Shown: one piece after another, positions 1-8,634 of the stretch
How positions within the stretch are numbered: position 1 is the stretch's first letter
Layout: each line of letters starts with the position of its first letter
Origin: Tannerellaceae bacterium
Lineage (GTDB): Bacteria; Bacteroidota; Bacteroidia; Bacteroidales; Tannerellaceae
Direction: 5' to 3'
Assembly: GCA_031266215.1 (NCBI GenBank)
Contig: JAISBL010000041.1
Location: 1-51,105, forward strand
DNA length: 51,105 nucleotides
Made by a program: the position numbers and the translations under genes
Notes under the pieces: model-generated
What the model saw: only the letters and a program-made list of their open reading frames with translations
The model's database searches: none
What the model was told of the DNA's origin: nothing

Positions 1-135
1 GGAATCACATGGGTAAGCACCACTAACAACACTGCTAATTCGCAATGCGTCCTTATTCAGATGAACGTAGCTGTAGGAACTACGAGTACAGTTGTTCGAA
101 CTATAGGTTTACCGGTACGCTGCATCCAAAAATAA
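1..135 (+). CDS. C-terminal fragment of a FISUMP-like surface protein
   Basis: Frame 1 is open from the window edge to a TAA at 133-135 and encodes 44 residues ending in GLPVRCIQK. A final G-x-x-VRC-x motif is typical of the C-terminus of the Fibrobacter succinogenes major paralogous domain (FISUMP), which closes many Bacteroidales fimbrillin-like or adhesin-like lipoproteins. The start lies outside the window, so anchor, size and role cannot be judged. A strong terminator follows at 201-253. The family assignment rests on this short tail only. Confidence 0.55.
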   Translation, partial: GITWVSTTNNTANSQCVLIQMNVAVGTTSTVVRTIGLPVRCIQK

Positions 136-200
136 TAAAAGACCAATTTGGAGTAATATCCAAAGCCTTCCTTAGCATGTGAATATCTGCGTTTTTCGGG

Positions 201-253
201 GCGGGCGTCTTTTCCTCCGGGTGAATCCGGGGAAAGACGCCCGCTGCTTTTTT
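201..253 (+). terminator. Rho-independent terminator of the upstream surface protein gene
   Basis: A GC-rich stem pairs 201-214 (GCGGGCGTCTTTTC) with 231-244 (GGAAAGACGCCCGC) around a loop, followed by six T at 248-253. This is a classic intrinsic terminator on the + strand, 65 bp after the preceding stop codon. Confidence 0.85.
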
Positions 254-361
254 GCCGCCATTGCCTCTTGTTGCAGTCTTGAAGACTTTAAGACTTTAGG
301 GCCTTACAGGTATGGCGGCGTCGCATGAAATGCCCCGGCAGAACCCCTGTACGTCTGACTT

Positions 362-424
362 TCTTACATCTGGCTCATGAAACACTCTTAATATTTTCCT
401 GTCTTAAAATTTAAACAGGCTCTA
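362..424 (+). repeat. Dispersed intergenic repeat, copy 1
   Basis: About 60 bp that recur in inverted orientation at 26778-26840: both share the order TTACAT, ATATTTTCCTG, TTAAA and AACAGGC(T/C)CT with scattered differences. The first 15 bases (TCTTACATCTGGCTC) also recur exactly at 16941-16955. All copies are intergenic. It contains no gene and its function is unknown. Confidence 0.55.
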
Positions 425-479
425 AGCTCGCGGCATAGAAAAATACAAATCGATATTATGACGTTTATTGTGAAACGCA

Positions 480-487
480 TACCTTTG
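480..487 (+). promoter_or_regulatory. Candidate -7 box (TACCTTTG) of the DUF5106 gene
   Basis: TACCTTTG matches the Bacteroidales sigma-ABfr -7 consensus TAnnTTTG and lies 19 bp before the ATG at 507. No clear TTTG -33 box is seen at the expected distance, so this is a half-supported promoter. Confidence 0.5.
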
Positions 488-506
488 CCGGAAAAACGTA
501 AATAGT

Positions 507-1454
507 ATGAAACATTTGTATATCTTATCTGTGTTATGGTTATTGTTTGTCAATTGTAACGGGCCGAAAGCCCAAAAGACCGGAGAAGCGGAAACCCAAA
601 TGGAAGCCGGGAGCGATCTGCCGCCTGCCTTCCGGATGATAACAATCCCTTCTATACTGGTAGAACCTGACGAACGGGCGGAGTATTTAGTGAAACATTA
701 CTGGGACAACTTCAATTTTTCAGACACATCCTATATTCATTTCCCGGATATCACAGAACAGGCCTTTGTAGATTATCTTGACATCATGCCTTATACTGCA
801 ACCTCTGTGGTATCATGGTCTGTCAGGAACATGCTGGAAAAGGCAGAGATTGAGAAGAAGGTGTTTTTGTACTTTACAGAGTTATACGAAAAATATTTGT
901 ATGACCCTAACTCGCCTCTGCGCAATGAGGAGTTTTTTATTCCTGTACTCGAAACAATGCTGGCCTCTCCGGTAGTGGAAGAAAAGGTTCGTCCGGCATA
1001 CTTGCTCGAACTTGCAAAACGAAACCGGACAGGCGACAAAGCCGCTAATTTCACCTACACACTGGCTGACGGAAGAGAAGCTACGCTACATAGCGTCGTA
1101 TCCCATTATACGCTCCTGTTCTTCTATAACCCCGATTGTCACAACTGTAAGGAGGTATCAGAGCAACTTAAGGCGTCACTCTCTGTTCAGTATCTTATCA
1201 AAGAAAATAAACTCAAGATATTAGCAGTTTATCCCGACGAGGATTTAAAGGCATGGAAAGATTATATACCTTATGTTCCGGAAGAATGGATCAATGCATA
1301 CGATGCCACAGCACGTCTGAAAGACGAAGAAGTATATGACTTAAAGGCTATTCCCACTATTTACCTTTTAGACAAAGAAAAAGCAGTGCTTTTAAAAGAC
1401 CCTGCGTTCGAGGCGCTGGAACATTACCTGCAAAATCAAATCACCCAACAATAA
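507..1454 (+). CDS. DUF5106 / thioredoxin-like lipoprotein
   Basis: 315 residues. The N-terminus is a lipoprotein signal (hydrophobic run, then LFVNC around residue 17), so the protein should sit in the cell envelope. Residues of about 45-170 match DUF5106 in character (IPSILVEPDERAEYLV, then HYWDNFNFSDTSYIHFPD), the helical domain that precedes a thioredoxin fold in Bacteroidales redox lipoproteins. The second half is thioredoxin/AhpC-like with the active-site motif NPDCHNC (CxxC) and a cis-proline-type segment KAIPTIYLLD. The likely role is periplasmic thiol-disulfide exchange; the partner is unknown. It appears monocistronic, with a -7 box upstream and a terminator downstream at 1578-1606. 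Confidence 0.85.
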   Translation: MKHLYILSVLWLLFVNCNGPKAQKTGEAETQMEAGSDLPPAFRMITIPSILVEPDERAEYLVKHYWDNFNFSDTSYIHFPDITEQAFVDYLDIMPYTATSVVSWSVRNMLEKAEIEKKVFLYFTELYEKYLYDPNSPLRNEEFFIPVLETMLASPVVEEKVRPAYLLELAKRNRTGDKAANFTYTLADGREATLHSVVSHYTLLFFYNPDCHNCKEVSEQLKASLSVQYLIKENKLKILAVYPDEDLKAWKDYIPYVPEEWINAYDATARLKDEEVYDLKAIPTIYLLDKEKAVLLKDPAFEALEHYLQNQITQQ

Positions 1455-1577
1455 CAATTTCGCCAATATTAAAATCTCCATACACCACATTTAAACCGCA
1501 TGCCGTACAGCATAAAAATGCATATATCTGCATTGTTTTTTTATGGTATTTGGATTTAAAGATCAGAAAGAGAGACC

Positions 1578-1606
1578 GGTTGTCGGGATGACAACCTTTT
1601 CTTTTT
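1578..1606 (+). terminator. Rho-independent terminator after the DUF5106 gene
   Basis: Stem GGTTGTC (1578-1584) pairs with GACAACC (1590-1596) around a 5-nt loop, followed by TTTTCTTTTT. Flanking A-rich and T-rich tracts could extend the stem. Confidence 0.8.
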
Positions 1607-1674
1607 ATGATAAGAGTGACACTATATCATAAAAATATTGTCTAAAATATTATTCAAGTGACAAGAATGTAAAT

Positions 1675-1682
1675 TATATTTG
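1675..1682 (+). promoter_or_regulatory. Candidate -7 box (TATATTTG) that decides the downstream start
   Basis: TATATTTG fits TAnnTTTG. The first in-frame ATG (1691) lies only 8 bp after it, at about the expected transcription start, so the second ATG at 1718 is the more likely initiator. No convincing -33 box is seen. Confidence 0.5.
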
Positions 1683-1717
1683 CGCTTAAAATGAACCCAT
1701 TTGTAAAAAATCGAAAA

Positions 1718-2233
1718 ATGAAAACTTTTGTTACTACGTTAATTTGTATTTGTCTAATACTTATATGCCGGGAAAAAACGTCTGCTGTTAACAGTTCTAA
1801 TGATCAGCATAATATAGATGTAAATGAGCTAACCGGAAATTGGGTATTCGAAAAAATAGAAATCTTTGGCAGCCAGGCTAACGCGCAAAACCACGCCGTA
1901 AAAACGACTATAGAACGTATACCTGATCTGCAACCCTATTCCTCATGCTTTTACCATGCAATACTGGGCCTCTTCTTTATCTCTGAAGACAGACTGATTT
2001 TCGAACGCTATGATACCTCATCTATGGGCGAAACGGAATACCGGCTCATTCCAGGAGAGGGCGGCGCCGCCCTGCTGGAAATATTCATACTGAGGGAAGA
2101 AGAAGACATACCTGTTCCGATAGGCGGCCCCGAATATCAGATAAGCCAGGAAGGAACCGACAGGCTTAAAATAACAACCGATGCCACCTGCTTCAGCGGA
2201 GAGGTGATGACCTGCTATCTTAAACGTATGTAA
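1718..2233 (+). CDS. Small exported protein of unknown function, possibly lipocalin-like
   Basis: 171 residues from the ATG at 1718 (MKTFVTTLICICLILIC), chosen over the ATG at 1691 because a -7 box ends at 1682. The N-terminus is a signal peptide; a cysteine near residue 17 might be lipidated, though Ile before it is a poor lipobox. The mature part opens with ELTGNWVFEKIEIFG, reminiscent of lipocalin-like domains that begin with a G-x-W strand, and is rich in alternating beta-strand patterns. I do not recognise the family. It lies 34 bp before the large secreted protein gene and may be cotranscribed with it. Confidence 0.6.
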   Translation: MKTFVTTLICICLILICREKTSAVNSSNDQHNIDVNELTGNWVFEKIEIFGSQANAQNHAVKTTIERIPDLQPYSSCFYHAILGLFFISEDRLIFERYDTSSMGETEYRLIPGEGGAALLEIFILREEEDIPVPIGGPEYQISQEGTDRLKITTDATCFSGEVMTCYLKRM

Positions 2234-2267
2234 ACACACACACTAACACTTATAGCATTATACCGGA

Positions 2268-4706
2268 ATGAACACAAGAAAAAACATATTTAGAAAACTT
2301 GCGGGAGGAATATGCCTGCTGGCTTCAGGCATTTATGTACAGAATGCAAACGCCCAATGCGATAACATTACTGTAACTGTAACGGCTGCTCCTTCTATCT
2401 GCATGCAAAATGGAACGCTTACCGTATCGGTAACCGGCCCGGATGCTGCAAACCTCAGCATGAGTACGGCACAGTACGCCATTAACCCTGTTTCGGGTAC
2501 GAACTATTCGCAGGCATGGGCGCAAGCTCCCGGCGGCATATTGACAGACGTTCCTCCGGGTACATACAACGTGCAGGTGCGCGCCTTTTGCTCGGTAAGC
2601 AACGATTATGTGGTGAAAACAACAAACAATACAGCCACCGTCACCAGTACCTATGTGGTGCCTAACGCATATGTAGGGCCTGTGCGCAAAACGTTTAACT
2701 GTACTCAAAAATACATCGGCCGTATCCCCGTTGTAGTAGCCGGGGGTCTGGCGCCTTACAACGTTGTCATGACCGGCAAGCCGGCTGCATATACAGGACA
2801 GACCACCTTTACAATGGCCAGCGCCGGAACACTGAACGTAGATAACCTGCCGGCCGGTGATTATTCTTTTACTGTCGTGGATAACTGTACATACAATACA
2901 GACCTGACAGCCACCGTAGGCACTTATACCGCAGATTATGACCAAAGTATGGTATATAACTATCCTTATATGATGGGCAGTTATACCACGGACTGCCGTG
3001 CGGTAAGATTATCAGTGAAATACCTGTCAACTGCGCATGAACTTTATCCCATATATAATTCGGAATTTTACGAAATAGGATTTACATATAACGCCGCAAC
3101 CCAGCCAACGGTGTGGCAGGATGCGCCTGCGTCTTCCTACGTAGATTATCTGTTGCAGCATGACAGGGACGACTTCAGAAAGAACGGTTATTATGTAGCA
3201 GTATGGGTAAGGATCAAAGGTACGAACTGCGCATATAAAGTAAGGGATGTGAAAGCATATACCGGCACAACCTTTTCGCTATCATACACGCAGATAAATT
3301 GCGATACGGCTCAGGTTAGTCATTATATACAGGGTACTTCTTTCTATAATTTCTTCTGTTATCCATACCAGTGGTGCGTGGTAAGGCCTACAGCTCCCTA
3401 CGATACCATTATACCCTGGTCTGAGCCTGTTACAAATACCAGCGCCATTTCTGCAAAAATGGCCTACGGCTCCAGGATAGTATACCGGGATGCAAAAGGC
3501 AATATATTTACAACCACGACACAAACATCTATGATAAACAATATCTCTATGAGCGCAAGCTATTATTCATGCAGCACGCCTAATGCCAGTGGCTATATTG
3601 CTTCATTAGTATACATATATTCCAGTAACAACCCTATGCCAGTCGGCACAAGAATACAATATATAAGCGGCCCTCCGGGAGCGCCGGCGCCAGCTTCTCC
3701 CGATATGATACTTACTTCAAGCACCAACTCTGTATATCCTTATGGAAGTAGCAGTACTACCTATATGGTTCCCGGCACTTATAGATTCAAAGTCACATTG
3801 CCAAATAATTGCGGAGAGAAAGAAATATCTGCATCTACATATATGAGAAACGTAATAACCGGTCTCCAGATAAGCAGTACGGCAGAAACCTGCGATGGGA
3901 TGCGTATATTCCCCGCCGGACAGTTGGGATACATTTCAGGTACTAATCAGTACAACATTGCTACCTGGTTTGCATTGGAAAGCGGCCCGGCCGGCGTGAG
4001 CATAAACAAGCAGGGAGTGCAGGTCGGAGGCTCACTCCTGTTGCCGGCATCGGGCAGATACACTATCAAAATTACAACCGATGAACCGACCAATACATAT
4101 AATGCATGCGCCTTTCAAACCATCACGTTCGACTACGAGAAAAGACCGCTTGCGCTGGATGTGAACGTCACATCGGCTTATGTATGCGAGGGTAGCGGAA
4201 CGTTAGGGAATATGCGCGTTAAGGGTATCAACGGCACGGGCAGTTATACTTACCAGCTCAGAACACAGGGCGGAGGAACACTGATACAGTCTAACGCAAC
4301 CGGCGTATTCAACTACGGGGCAGCCGGGCAGACCTACACCATCAGGGTTATAGATAACAACTGCAATACGCAGTTCGACCAGAATGTAACTATCCTCGAC
4401 CTGTCTGATGCGCAGATCACATACAGCAGCGGAAGCACTAACAACGTGTTCTGCGAAGGACAAACACTAAGGGTGAACTGCATCACGCTCGGTTCCACCA
4501 TCTATAGCTGGACAGGGCCCGGCGGATGGACTTCTACGGAGCAGAATCCTACACGCCCTAACGCAACTCCCGAAATGTCGGGCAGATATACCGTAACAGT
4601 AACGCCCGAAGGCTGCGGACTGCCTATGACACAGTACATCGACATTCTGGTCAATCGCTGCATGGCCACAATAAACCCGCACCTGCGGTCAAGGGCGGTG
4701 CATTAG
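2268..4706 (+). CDS. Large secreted surface protein with Ig-like repeats
   Basis: 812 residues starting with a clear signal peptide (cleavage after QNANA, near residue 30). The body is low in charge, rich in Thr, Ser, Tyr and Asn, and built of beta modules of the type seen in SprB-like and Ig-like adhesins; cysteines recur at module edges. A bacterial Ig-like module is clear near the C-terminus (WTGPGGWTSTEQNP, then MSGRYTVTVTPEGCG). The protein stops soon after this module with a short basic tail (NPHLRSRAVH). No type IX secretion sorting domain, gliding-motility C-terminal domain or lipobox is visible, so its attachment is unclear. A cell-surface or secreted adhesive role is inference from composition. 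Confidence 0.7.
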   Translation: MNTRKNIFRKLAGGICLLASGIYVQNANAQCDNITVTVTAAPSICMQNGTLTVSVTGPDAANLSMSTAQYAINPVSGTNYSQAWAQAPGGILTDVPPGTYNVQVRAFCSVSNDYVVKTTNNTATVTSTYVVPNAYVGPVRKTFNCTQKYIGRIPVVVAGGLAPYNVVMTGKPAAYTGQTTFTMASAGTLNVDNLPAGDYSFTVVDNCTYNTDLTATVGTYTADYDQSMVYNYPYMMGSYTTDCRAVRLSVKYLSTAHELYPIYNSEFYEIGFTYNAATQPTVWQDAPASSYVDYLLQHDRDDFRKNGYYVAVWVRIKGTNCAYKVRDVKAYTGTTFSLSYTQINCDTAQVSHYIQGTSFYNFFCYPYQWCVVRPTAPYDTIIPWSEPVTNTSAISAKMAYGSRIVYRDAKGNIFTTTTQTSMINNISMSASYYSCSTPNASGYIASLVYIYSSNNPMPVGTRIQYISGPPGAPAPASPDMILTSSTNSVYPYGSSSTTYMVPGTYRFKVTLPNNCGEKEISASTYMRNVITGLQISSTAETCDGMRIFPAGQLGYISGTNQYNIATWFALESGPAGVSINKQGVQVGGSLLLPASGRYTIKITTDEPTNTYNACAFQTITFDYEKRPLALDVNVTSAYVCEGSGTLGNMRVKGINGTGSYTYQLRTQGGGTLIQSNATGVFNYGAAGQTYTIRVIDNNCNTQFDQNVTILDLSDAQITYSSGSTNNVFCEGQTLRVNCITLGSTIYSWTGPGGWTSTEQNPTRPNATPEMSGRYTVTVTPEGCGLPMTQYIDILVNRCMATINPHLRSRAVH

Positions 4707-4721
4707 TAGCTAACTGAACCG

Positions 4722-4756
4722 GGGAATGCCGTGGGGTTAAGACCTGCGGTATTCCC
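4722..4756. terminator. Hairpin between convergent genes
   Basis: GGGAATGCCG (4722-4731) pairs with CGGTATTCCC (4747-4756) with one mismatch. It lies between the stop of the secreted protein gene and the 3' end of the convergent araC-type gene, overlapping the latter's last codons. There is no strong T tract on either side, so a bidirectional terminator is only probable. Confidence 0.45.
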
Positions 4757-5636
4757 TGGGAGACAGGCCGGTGTATTTCTTGAAAAACTTTCCGAAGGTA
4801 GACTGATCCGAGAAGTTAAGCGTGTCGGCAACCTGCTGCACGGTTATCTGCGGAGTTTTCAGCAACGTTTTCGCTTCCACCACAAGGGCGTCGTCTATCC
4901 ACTTGTTGGCAGGTTTGCCGGTTAATTCCTTCAATATCAGTGAAAGATACTGTGGAGTGATGCACAATTTATCTGCATAGAACGTGACGAGATGCTGGGC
5001 GCCGGCATGCAGGAAAAGCAGTTGTATGAATTGGTTCATTATCTCCTCTTTGCGTGAAAAGGATGAGTGGACAAACGCATCAGTTTTGCCCATAAGTATA
5101 TTAGCCAGTTCGAGCATAAAGGCGCTGACGGAGTTTTGCATCACTTCGCGGTAGAAGGCATGGGTCCGCAGTCTGATCTTCTCTTCCAGCATCATGAAAC
5201 AGCGTTCTATATGGGCAGTCTCCTCCGCAGTGAACGGGATACAGGGGTTCTTTTGCAGCCTCATATAGGCGGTTAGCTGAGGCGCCTGCAAACTCAGGCG
5301 GCAGTCATTTAAAAAAGTTTTATCAATGATTAATATCTTCGCCTTTAAATCCCCGCTCGATTCGGCCATCCGTATAACATGAGTAGGCATAACAAAAAGC
5401 ATGTTGTCTGCCGAGATTGTATAAGGGATATAATTTATGCTGACCTGTGCGCTCCCGCGAAACGCCATAACTATGATAGGCTGATTAATGCGCACCGGGT
5501 CTGAGTACCCTCCTGCGCATTTAGAGAAAGAAATACCTGCATTAACGTCGGCAACTGTCACAACATCATGGTATGTTTCGGATACGGTAATATAATTAAT
5601 CAACTCAGACGCTTCAATAAATGGTAGTTTATCCAT
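4737..5636 (-). CDS. AraC-family transcriptional regulator
   Basis: 299 residues. The C-terminal part, from about residue 195, is an AraC/XylS double helix-turn-helix domain: FYADKLCITPQYLSLILKE is the first HTH and QQVADTLNFSDQSTFGKFFK followed by YTGLSPREYRRS is the second HTH with the family signature. The N-terminal part is a cupin-like sensor (ISFSKCAGGYSDPVRINQPI) of the type that binds small ligands in Bacteroidales AraC regulators. No ligand can be assigned. The gene is transcribed away from the palindrome array at 5930-6181, and a 14-bp palindrome overlaps its promoter (5676-5689), which suggests autoregulation. Confidence 0.9.
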   Translation of the reverse strand: MDKLPFIEASELINYITVSETYHDVVTVADVNAGISFSKCAGGYSDPVRINQPIIVMAFRGSAQVSINYIPYTISADNMLFVMPTHVIRMAESSGDLKAKILIIDKTFLNDCRLSLQAPQLTAYMRLQKNPCIPFTAEETAHIERCFMMLEEKIRLRTHAFYREVMQNSVSAFMLELANILMGKTDAFVHSSFSRKEEIMNQFIQLLFLHAGAQHLVTFYADKLCITPQYLSLILKELTGKPANKWIDDALVVEAKTLLKTPQITVQQVADTLNFSDQSTFGKFFKKYTGLSPREYRRS

Positions 5637-5662
5637 ATTTTACATATTTCGATTTTGACCAA

Positions 5663-5670
5663 CAAATGTA
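5663..5670 (-). promoter_or_regulatory. -7 box (TACATTTG) of the araC-type gene
   Basis: On the minus strand TACATTTG matches TAnnTTTG and lies 26 bp before the ATG at 5636. A TTTG at 5686-5689 is a candidate -33 box, but the 15-bp spacing is shorter than the usual 19-21. Confidence 0.55.
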
Positions 5671-5675
5671 ATGTG

Positions 5676-5689
5676 TTTGTTGTAACAAA
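5676..5689. promoter_or_regulatory. 14-bp palindrome over the araC promoter, candidate operator
   Basis: TTTGTT-GT-AACAAA is a perfect 6-2-6 inverted repeat. It covers the putative -33 region of the araC-type gene, the position expected for an autoregulatory operator. Which protein binds it is unknown. Confidence 0.45.
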
Positions 5690-5929
5690 TGACCGGTATA
5701 ACAATTATGAATCTCTTTTGTGTCTCTTTAACGTGAGCCGGGGTATAAGGGGTTTCAGCAGTGCCGGCTGATACGTATAGCCGGCAAAAGGCCTCAAAAA
5801 CCGTACCGGCAGTATTGGCCGAAATTTTCATTAATACGTTTATAATACACGTAATCAATCAGTTAATCCGCAAGTGTTACATTCTTTAATATTCAAATGA
5901 GGCGAAAACATACAAAATATCGTTTCCAG

Positions 5930-6181
5930 CACGCAGGTGATACAAAAAAGCACCTGCGTGATATAAAAAAACACGTACGTATTTGACCTCACTACGTACG
6001 TATTTGACTTCATCTCGTACGTAAAACGGTTCATTACGTACGTGACCGGATTCATAACGTACGTGAAGCGCATCATCACGTATGTAGATTTTTTTAACAC
6101 GCACGTGGCAGGTTTCACTACGTACGTGTTTTTTTCTATCACGCAGGTGCTTTTTTGTATCACCTGGGTGGGGGATTTCAA
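5930..6181. repeat. Palindrome array A: 12 units of 21 bp, core CACGTACGTG
   Basis: Units begin every 21 bp without slippage at 5930, 5951, 5972, 5993, 6014, 6035, 6056, 6077, 6098, 6119, 6140 and 6161. Each has a 10-bp core that is, or nearly is, the self-complementary CACGTACGTG, followed by an 11-bp variable AT-rich spacer. Edge units carry CACGCAGGTG or its exact reverse complement CACCTGCGTG. It lies between the araC-type gene (-) and the tetR-type gene (+). Because 21 is a multiple of three, long frames run through it in two minus-strand phases (from 6181 and 6230), but the repeating peptides look incidental. Confidence 0.9.
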
Positions 6182-6503
6182 TTTTTGTTAAATGAAAAAT
6201 CCACTGTGCGCTTTCATCCGGTTTTTGCATTACATAAATTTCCCCTTCATATGGCGCTCTGTTTTAAGGCGCCTGTCTCTATATATTATATTATGACCAA
6301 TTCCGTAACGCAGTAAACCTTTTAAGTTTTCTACACACGAGCGATCTTTGTTGCCAAAAATAACGAACTACCCGACAAAACAATCACAGAATAGACACGT
6401 TATTGGTCGATAATAACCCGTAGTTCGTCGATAAATGTCCGCTAACGGACGTTTTTTGTTTGAGTGAATGATAATGTAAATATATTTTTGTAGCAACTGT
6501 TAT
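6182..6503. other. Intergenic region upstream of the tetR-type gene
   Basis: No gene is seen in these 322 bases. It contains two direct copies of GTCGATAA (near 6407 and 6428), a small hairpin GTCCG-CTAA-CGGAC followed by a T run (6438-6458), and a -7 box at 6483-6490. The hairpin has no gene upstream on this strand to terminate, so it may instead be part of the regulator's control region. Confidence 0.4.
6483..6490 (+). promoter_or_regulatory. -7 box (TATTTTTG) of the tetR/efflux transcript
   Basis: TATTTTTG matches TAnnTTTG and lies 13 bp before the ATG at 6504, so the leader would be very short. No clear -33 box is seen. Confidence 0.5.
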
Positions 6504-7118
6504 ATGTATTTAAAGGAACAGATATTAATGGTAGCATTCGACCTTTTTTCTCAATACGGTATAAAGAGCGTAAGTATGGACGACATAGCCCGCCATCTGG
6601 CTATATCAAAACGTACAATATATGCAACTTTCCCTGACAAGGAAAGCTTATTGACCGAAGGTATCGAATACACGCATAAGAAAATGAGCAGTTATCTCGC
6701 CCGTATAGAAAAAGAGTCTTATACGGCAATAGACATCTTTTTATTATTGTATGAAGAATTGATGAAACATCCCAGATGGTACTCAAGGAAGTTTTATGAA
6801 GACCTGAAACGATACCCCGTTGCGCTGGAGAAAAAGGAATCTGAAAAGTCACGCTTCGCCGGCGTATGCAGCCGCATATTCAACCGTGGAGTGAAAGAGG
6901 GTGTATTTCAGCCGGATGTAAATTTTGAAATCATGGGATTGCTGGCCAAAGAACAACTTAAGATGCTGACTGTGCCGCAATCGCTTTCAAAACATTCGAA
7001 TGAAGAAATATACAGTACGGTGCTGACTACATTCCTGCGTGGAATAAGCACTGACAAGGGGCGGGCTATTCTGACCAGATGGATGGCTTCGAGAATATCT
7101 TATAACAAAACAGAGTGA
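6504..7118 (+). CDS. TetR/AcrR-family repressor of the adjacent efflux operon
   Basis: 204 residues. Residues of about 4-50 form a TetR_N DNA-binding domain: ILMVAFDLFSQYGIKSVSMD, then DIARHLAISKRTIYATFPDK with the usual T-I-Y-x-x-F recognition helix. The C-terminal helical domain is divergent, as in all TetR ligand domains. The start is the first codon able to give a complete N-terminal helix. The gene ends 31 bp before a TolC-type gene on the same strand, and TetR proteins in this position usually repress the RND pump they precede. The effector is unknown. Confidence 0.9.
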   Translation: MYLKEQILMVAFDLFSQYGIKSVSMDDIARHLAISKRTIYATFPDKESLLTEGIEYTHKKMSSYLARIEKESYTAIDIFLLLYEELMKHPRWYSRKFYEDLKRYPVALEKKESEKSRFAGVCSRIFNRGVKEGVFQPDVNFEIMGLLAKEQLKMLTVPQSLSKHSNEEIYSTVLTTFLRGISTDKGRAILTRWMASRISYNKTE

Positions 7119-7149
7119 GATTTAGTTTAAAACAATAATTCTATTTTAA

Positions 7150-8634
7150 ATGGGAAAATTAGTATGTGTTAAAAAGATGATGCCGGTGGCAGGTGCGCTG
7201 CTACTGTCTGCAACCTTTACTTTGGCCAACGCCCAGGAGCCTCTGGTTCTAAACCTGGATAAAGCATTGGAGATTGCAATGAGTGAAAACCCGACAGTGA
7301 AAGTGGCCGACCAGGAGATTGAAAAAAAGAAATATGCGCAAAAAGGAGCCTACGCGGCATTGTTTCCACAAATAAACCTTGGAGGCGATTACCAGCGTAC
7401 GCTGAAAAAACAGGTTATGTATATGGACGGAGATTTCGGCATGGTAGACATGATGGCGCCAATATTCAACGGTATGGAACAGACGTTTGCAAGCCAGGTG
7501 CCGGGATACGCTCCGGGGACACTGATCAGTGAGATTGCCGCAGCATCAGCGCCAACTGAGACAACGTCAAGCGGAGATGGTATCTCCATCGGGCGGGATA
7601 ACAACTGGAGCGCAGGCTTCACGTTCGGTCTGCCGCTGATAAATACAGCGCTGTGGAAAAGCCTGTCTGTATCGGCTTTAGACGTTGAACTATCCATCGA
7701 ACAGGCCCGCTCGTCAAAGATAGATATGGAAAACCAGGTCAGGAAATGTTTTTATGGCGTCTTGCTGGCCAATGACTCCTACCGTGTTTTCAAGGAAAGC
7801 TATGACAATGCTATGGCTAACTATTCGGATATAAAGAGCAAATACGAGCAGGGATTAGTAGCTGAATATGACCTGATACGGGCGAATGTGTCGGTAAAGA
7901 ATATAGAGCCAAACTTATTGCAGGCCGAAAACGCTGCGACCCTGTCCAAATGGCAGCTTAAAGCCCTGCTGGGAGTTAACCTTGACCTGGCAATAGAGTG
8001 CGAAGGGCGGCTTATGGATTTTCAGTCGGAACTTTTTGCCGATTACGTGTCAACCTCAGTCAACATCTCACTGGATGACAACAGCTCCCTGAAACAGTTC
8101 GACATCCAGGCGAGACTGCTTAAGCGCACGCTGGAGATGCAGAAGCTGGACTTTATGCCTACCCTTTCGCTCTCAGGACTGTACCAGTGGAGCGCTATGA
8201 ATAACGACTTTAGGTTCAAAGAGTACCAGTGGAACCCGTACTCTATGGTAGGCATATCGCTTAGCGTTCCTATCTTTTCGGGAGGCAGCCGGCTTAACAA
8301 GGTAAAGCAGACACAGGTGTCTATCTCTCAATTAAGACTGCAACGCGACGATGCGGAACGAAACCTACAACTGGCCGTAAAACAATTTGCAGATAACATG
8401 AGCACCTGTGTCAAACGCTTCGACGCGGCGCAGAAAGGAGTAGAGCAGGCCGAGCGCGGATATAGTATAGCCCGTAAACGCTACGATACCGGCTCAGGAA
8501 CCCTGCTGGAAATAAATGATGCGGAACTGGCCATGACACAGGCCCGTCTCAACTTCAACCAGGCGATATATGATTATATGACCGCAAAGTCTGAACTTGA
8601 AAAGACACTGGGAAAACAATCTTACTCAAAATGA
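7150..8634 (+). CDS. TolC-family outer membrane efflux protein
   Basis: 494 residues with a signal peptide ending near residue 28 (LANAQ). Two OEP repeats are visible, each opening with a long coiled-coil helix (LDKALEIAMSENPTVKVADQ near residue 37, and the second half after about residue 310), and typical TolC motifs such as ARKRYDTGSGTLLEINDAE near residue 440. It forms the outer-membrane channel of a tripartite pump. It overlaps the adaptor frame by 4 bp (ATGA), which suggests translational coupling. Residues 100-160 carry an insert rich in Gly, Ala, Ser and Pro, common in Bacteroidetes homologues. Confidence 0.92.
   Translation: MGKLVCVKKMMPVAGALLLSATFTLANAQEPLVLNLDKALEIAMSENPTVKVADQEIEKKKYAQKGAYAALFPQINLGGDYQRTLKKQVMYMDGDFGMVDMMAPIFNGMEQTFASQVPGYAPGTLISEIAAASAPTETTSSGDGISIGRDNNWSAGFTFGLPLINTALWKSLSVSALDVELSIEQARSSKIDMENQVRKCFYGVLLANDSYRVFKESYDNAMANYSDIKSKYEQGLVAEYDLIRANVSVKNIEPNLLQAENAATLSKWQLKALLGVNLDLAIECEGRLMDFQSELFADYVSTSVNISLDDNSSLKQFDIQARLLKRTLEMQKLDFMPTLSLSGLYQWSAMNNDFRFKEYQWNPYSMVGISLSVPIFSGGSRLNKVKQTQVSISQLRLQRDDAERNLQLAVKQFADNMSTCVKRFDAAQKGVEQAERGYSIARKRYDTGSGTLLEINDAELAMTQARLNFNQAIYDYMTAKSELEKTLGKQSYSK

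Noticed and set aside
5930-6181. CRISPR array
   Set aside because: Units are 21 bp with 10-bp cores and 11-bp spacers; CRISPR repeats and spacers are both far longer, and there are no cas genes. The same applies to the other three arrays.
5855-6230. Two overlapping minus-strand frames of 108 and 114 residues across array A
   Set aside because: They stay open only because the repeat period is 21 bp; two different frames are equally open, starts fall in the repeats themselves, and the peptides lack a signal, domain or consistent chemistry.
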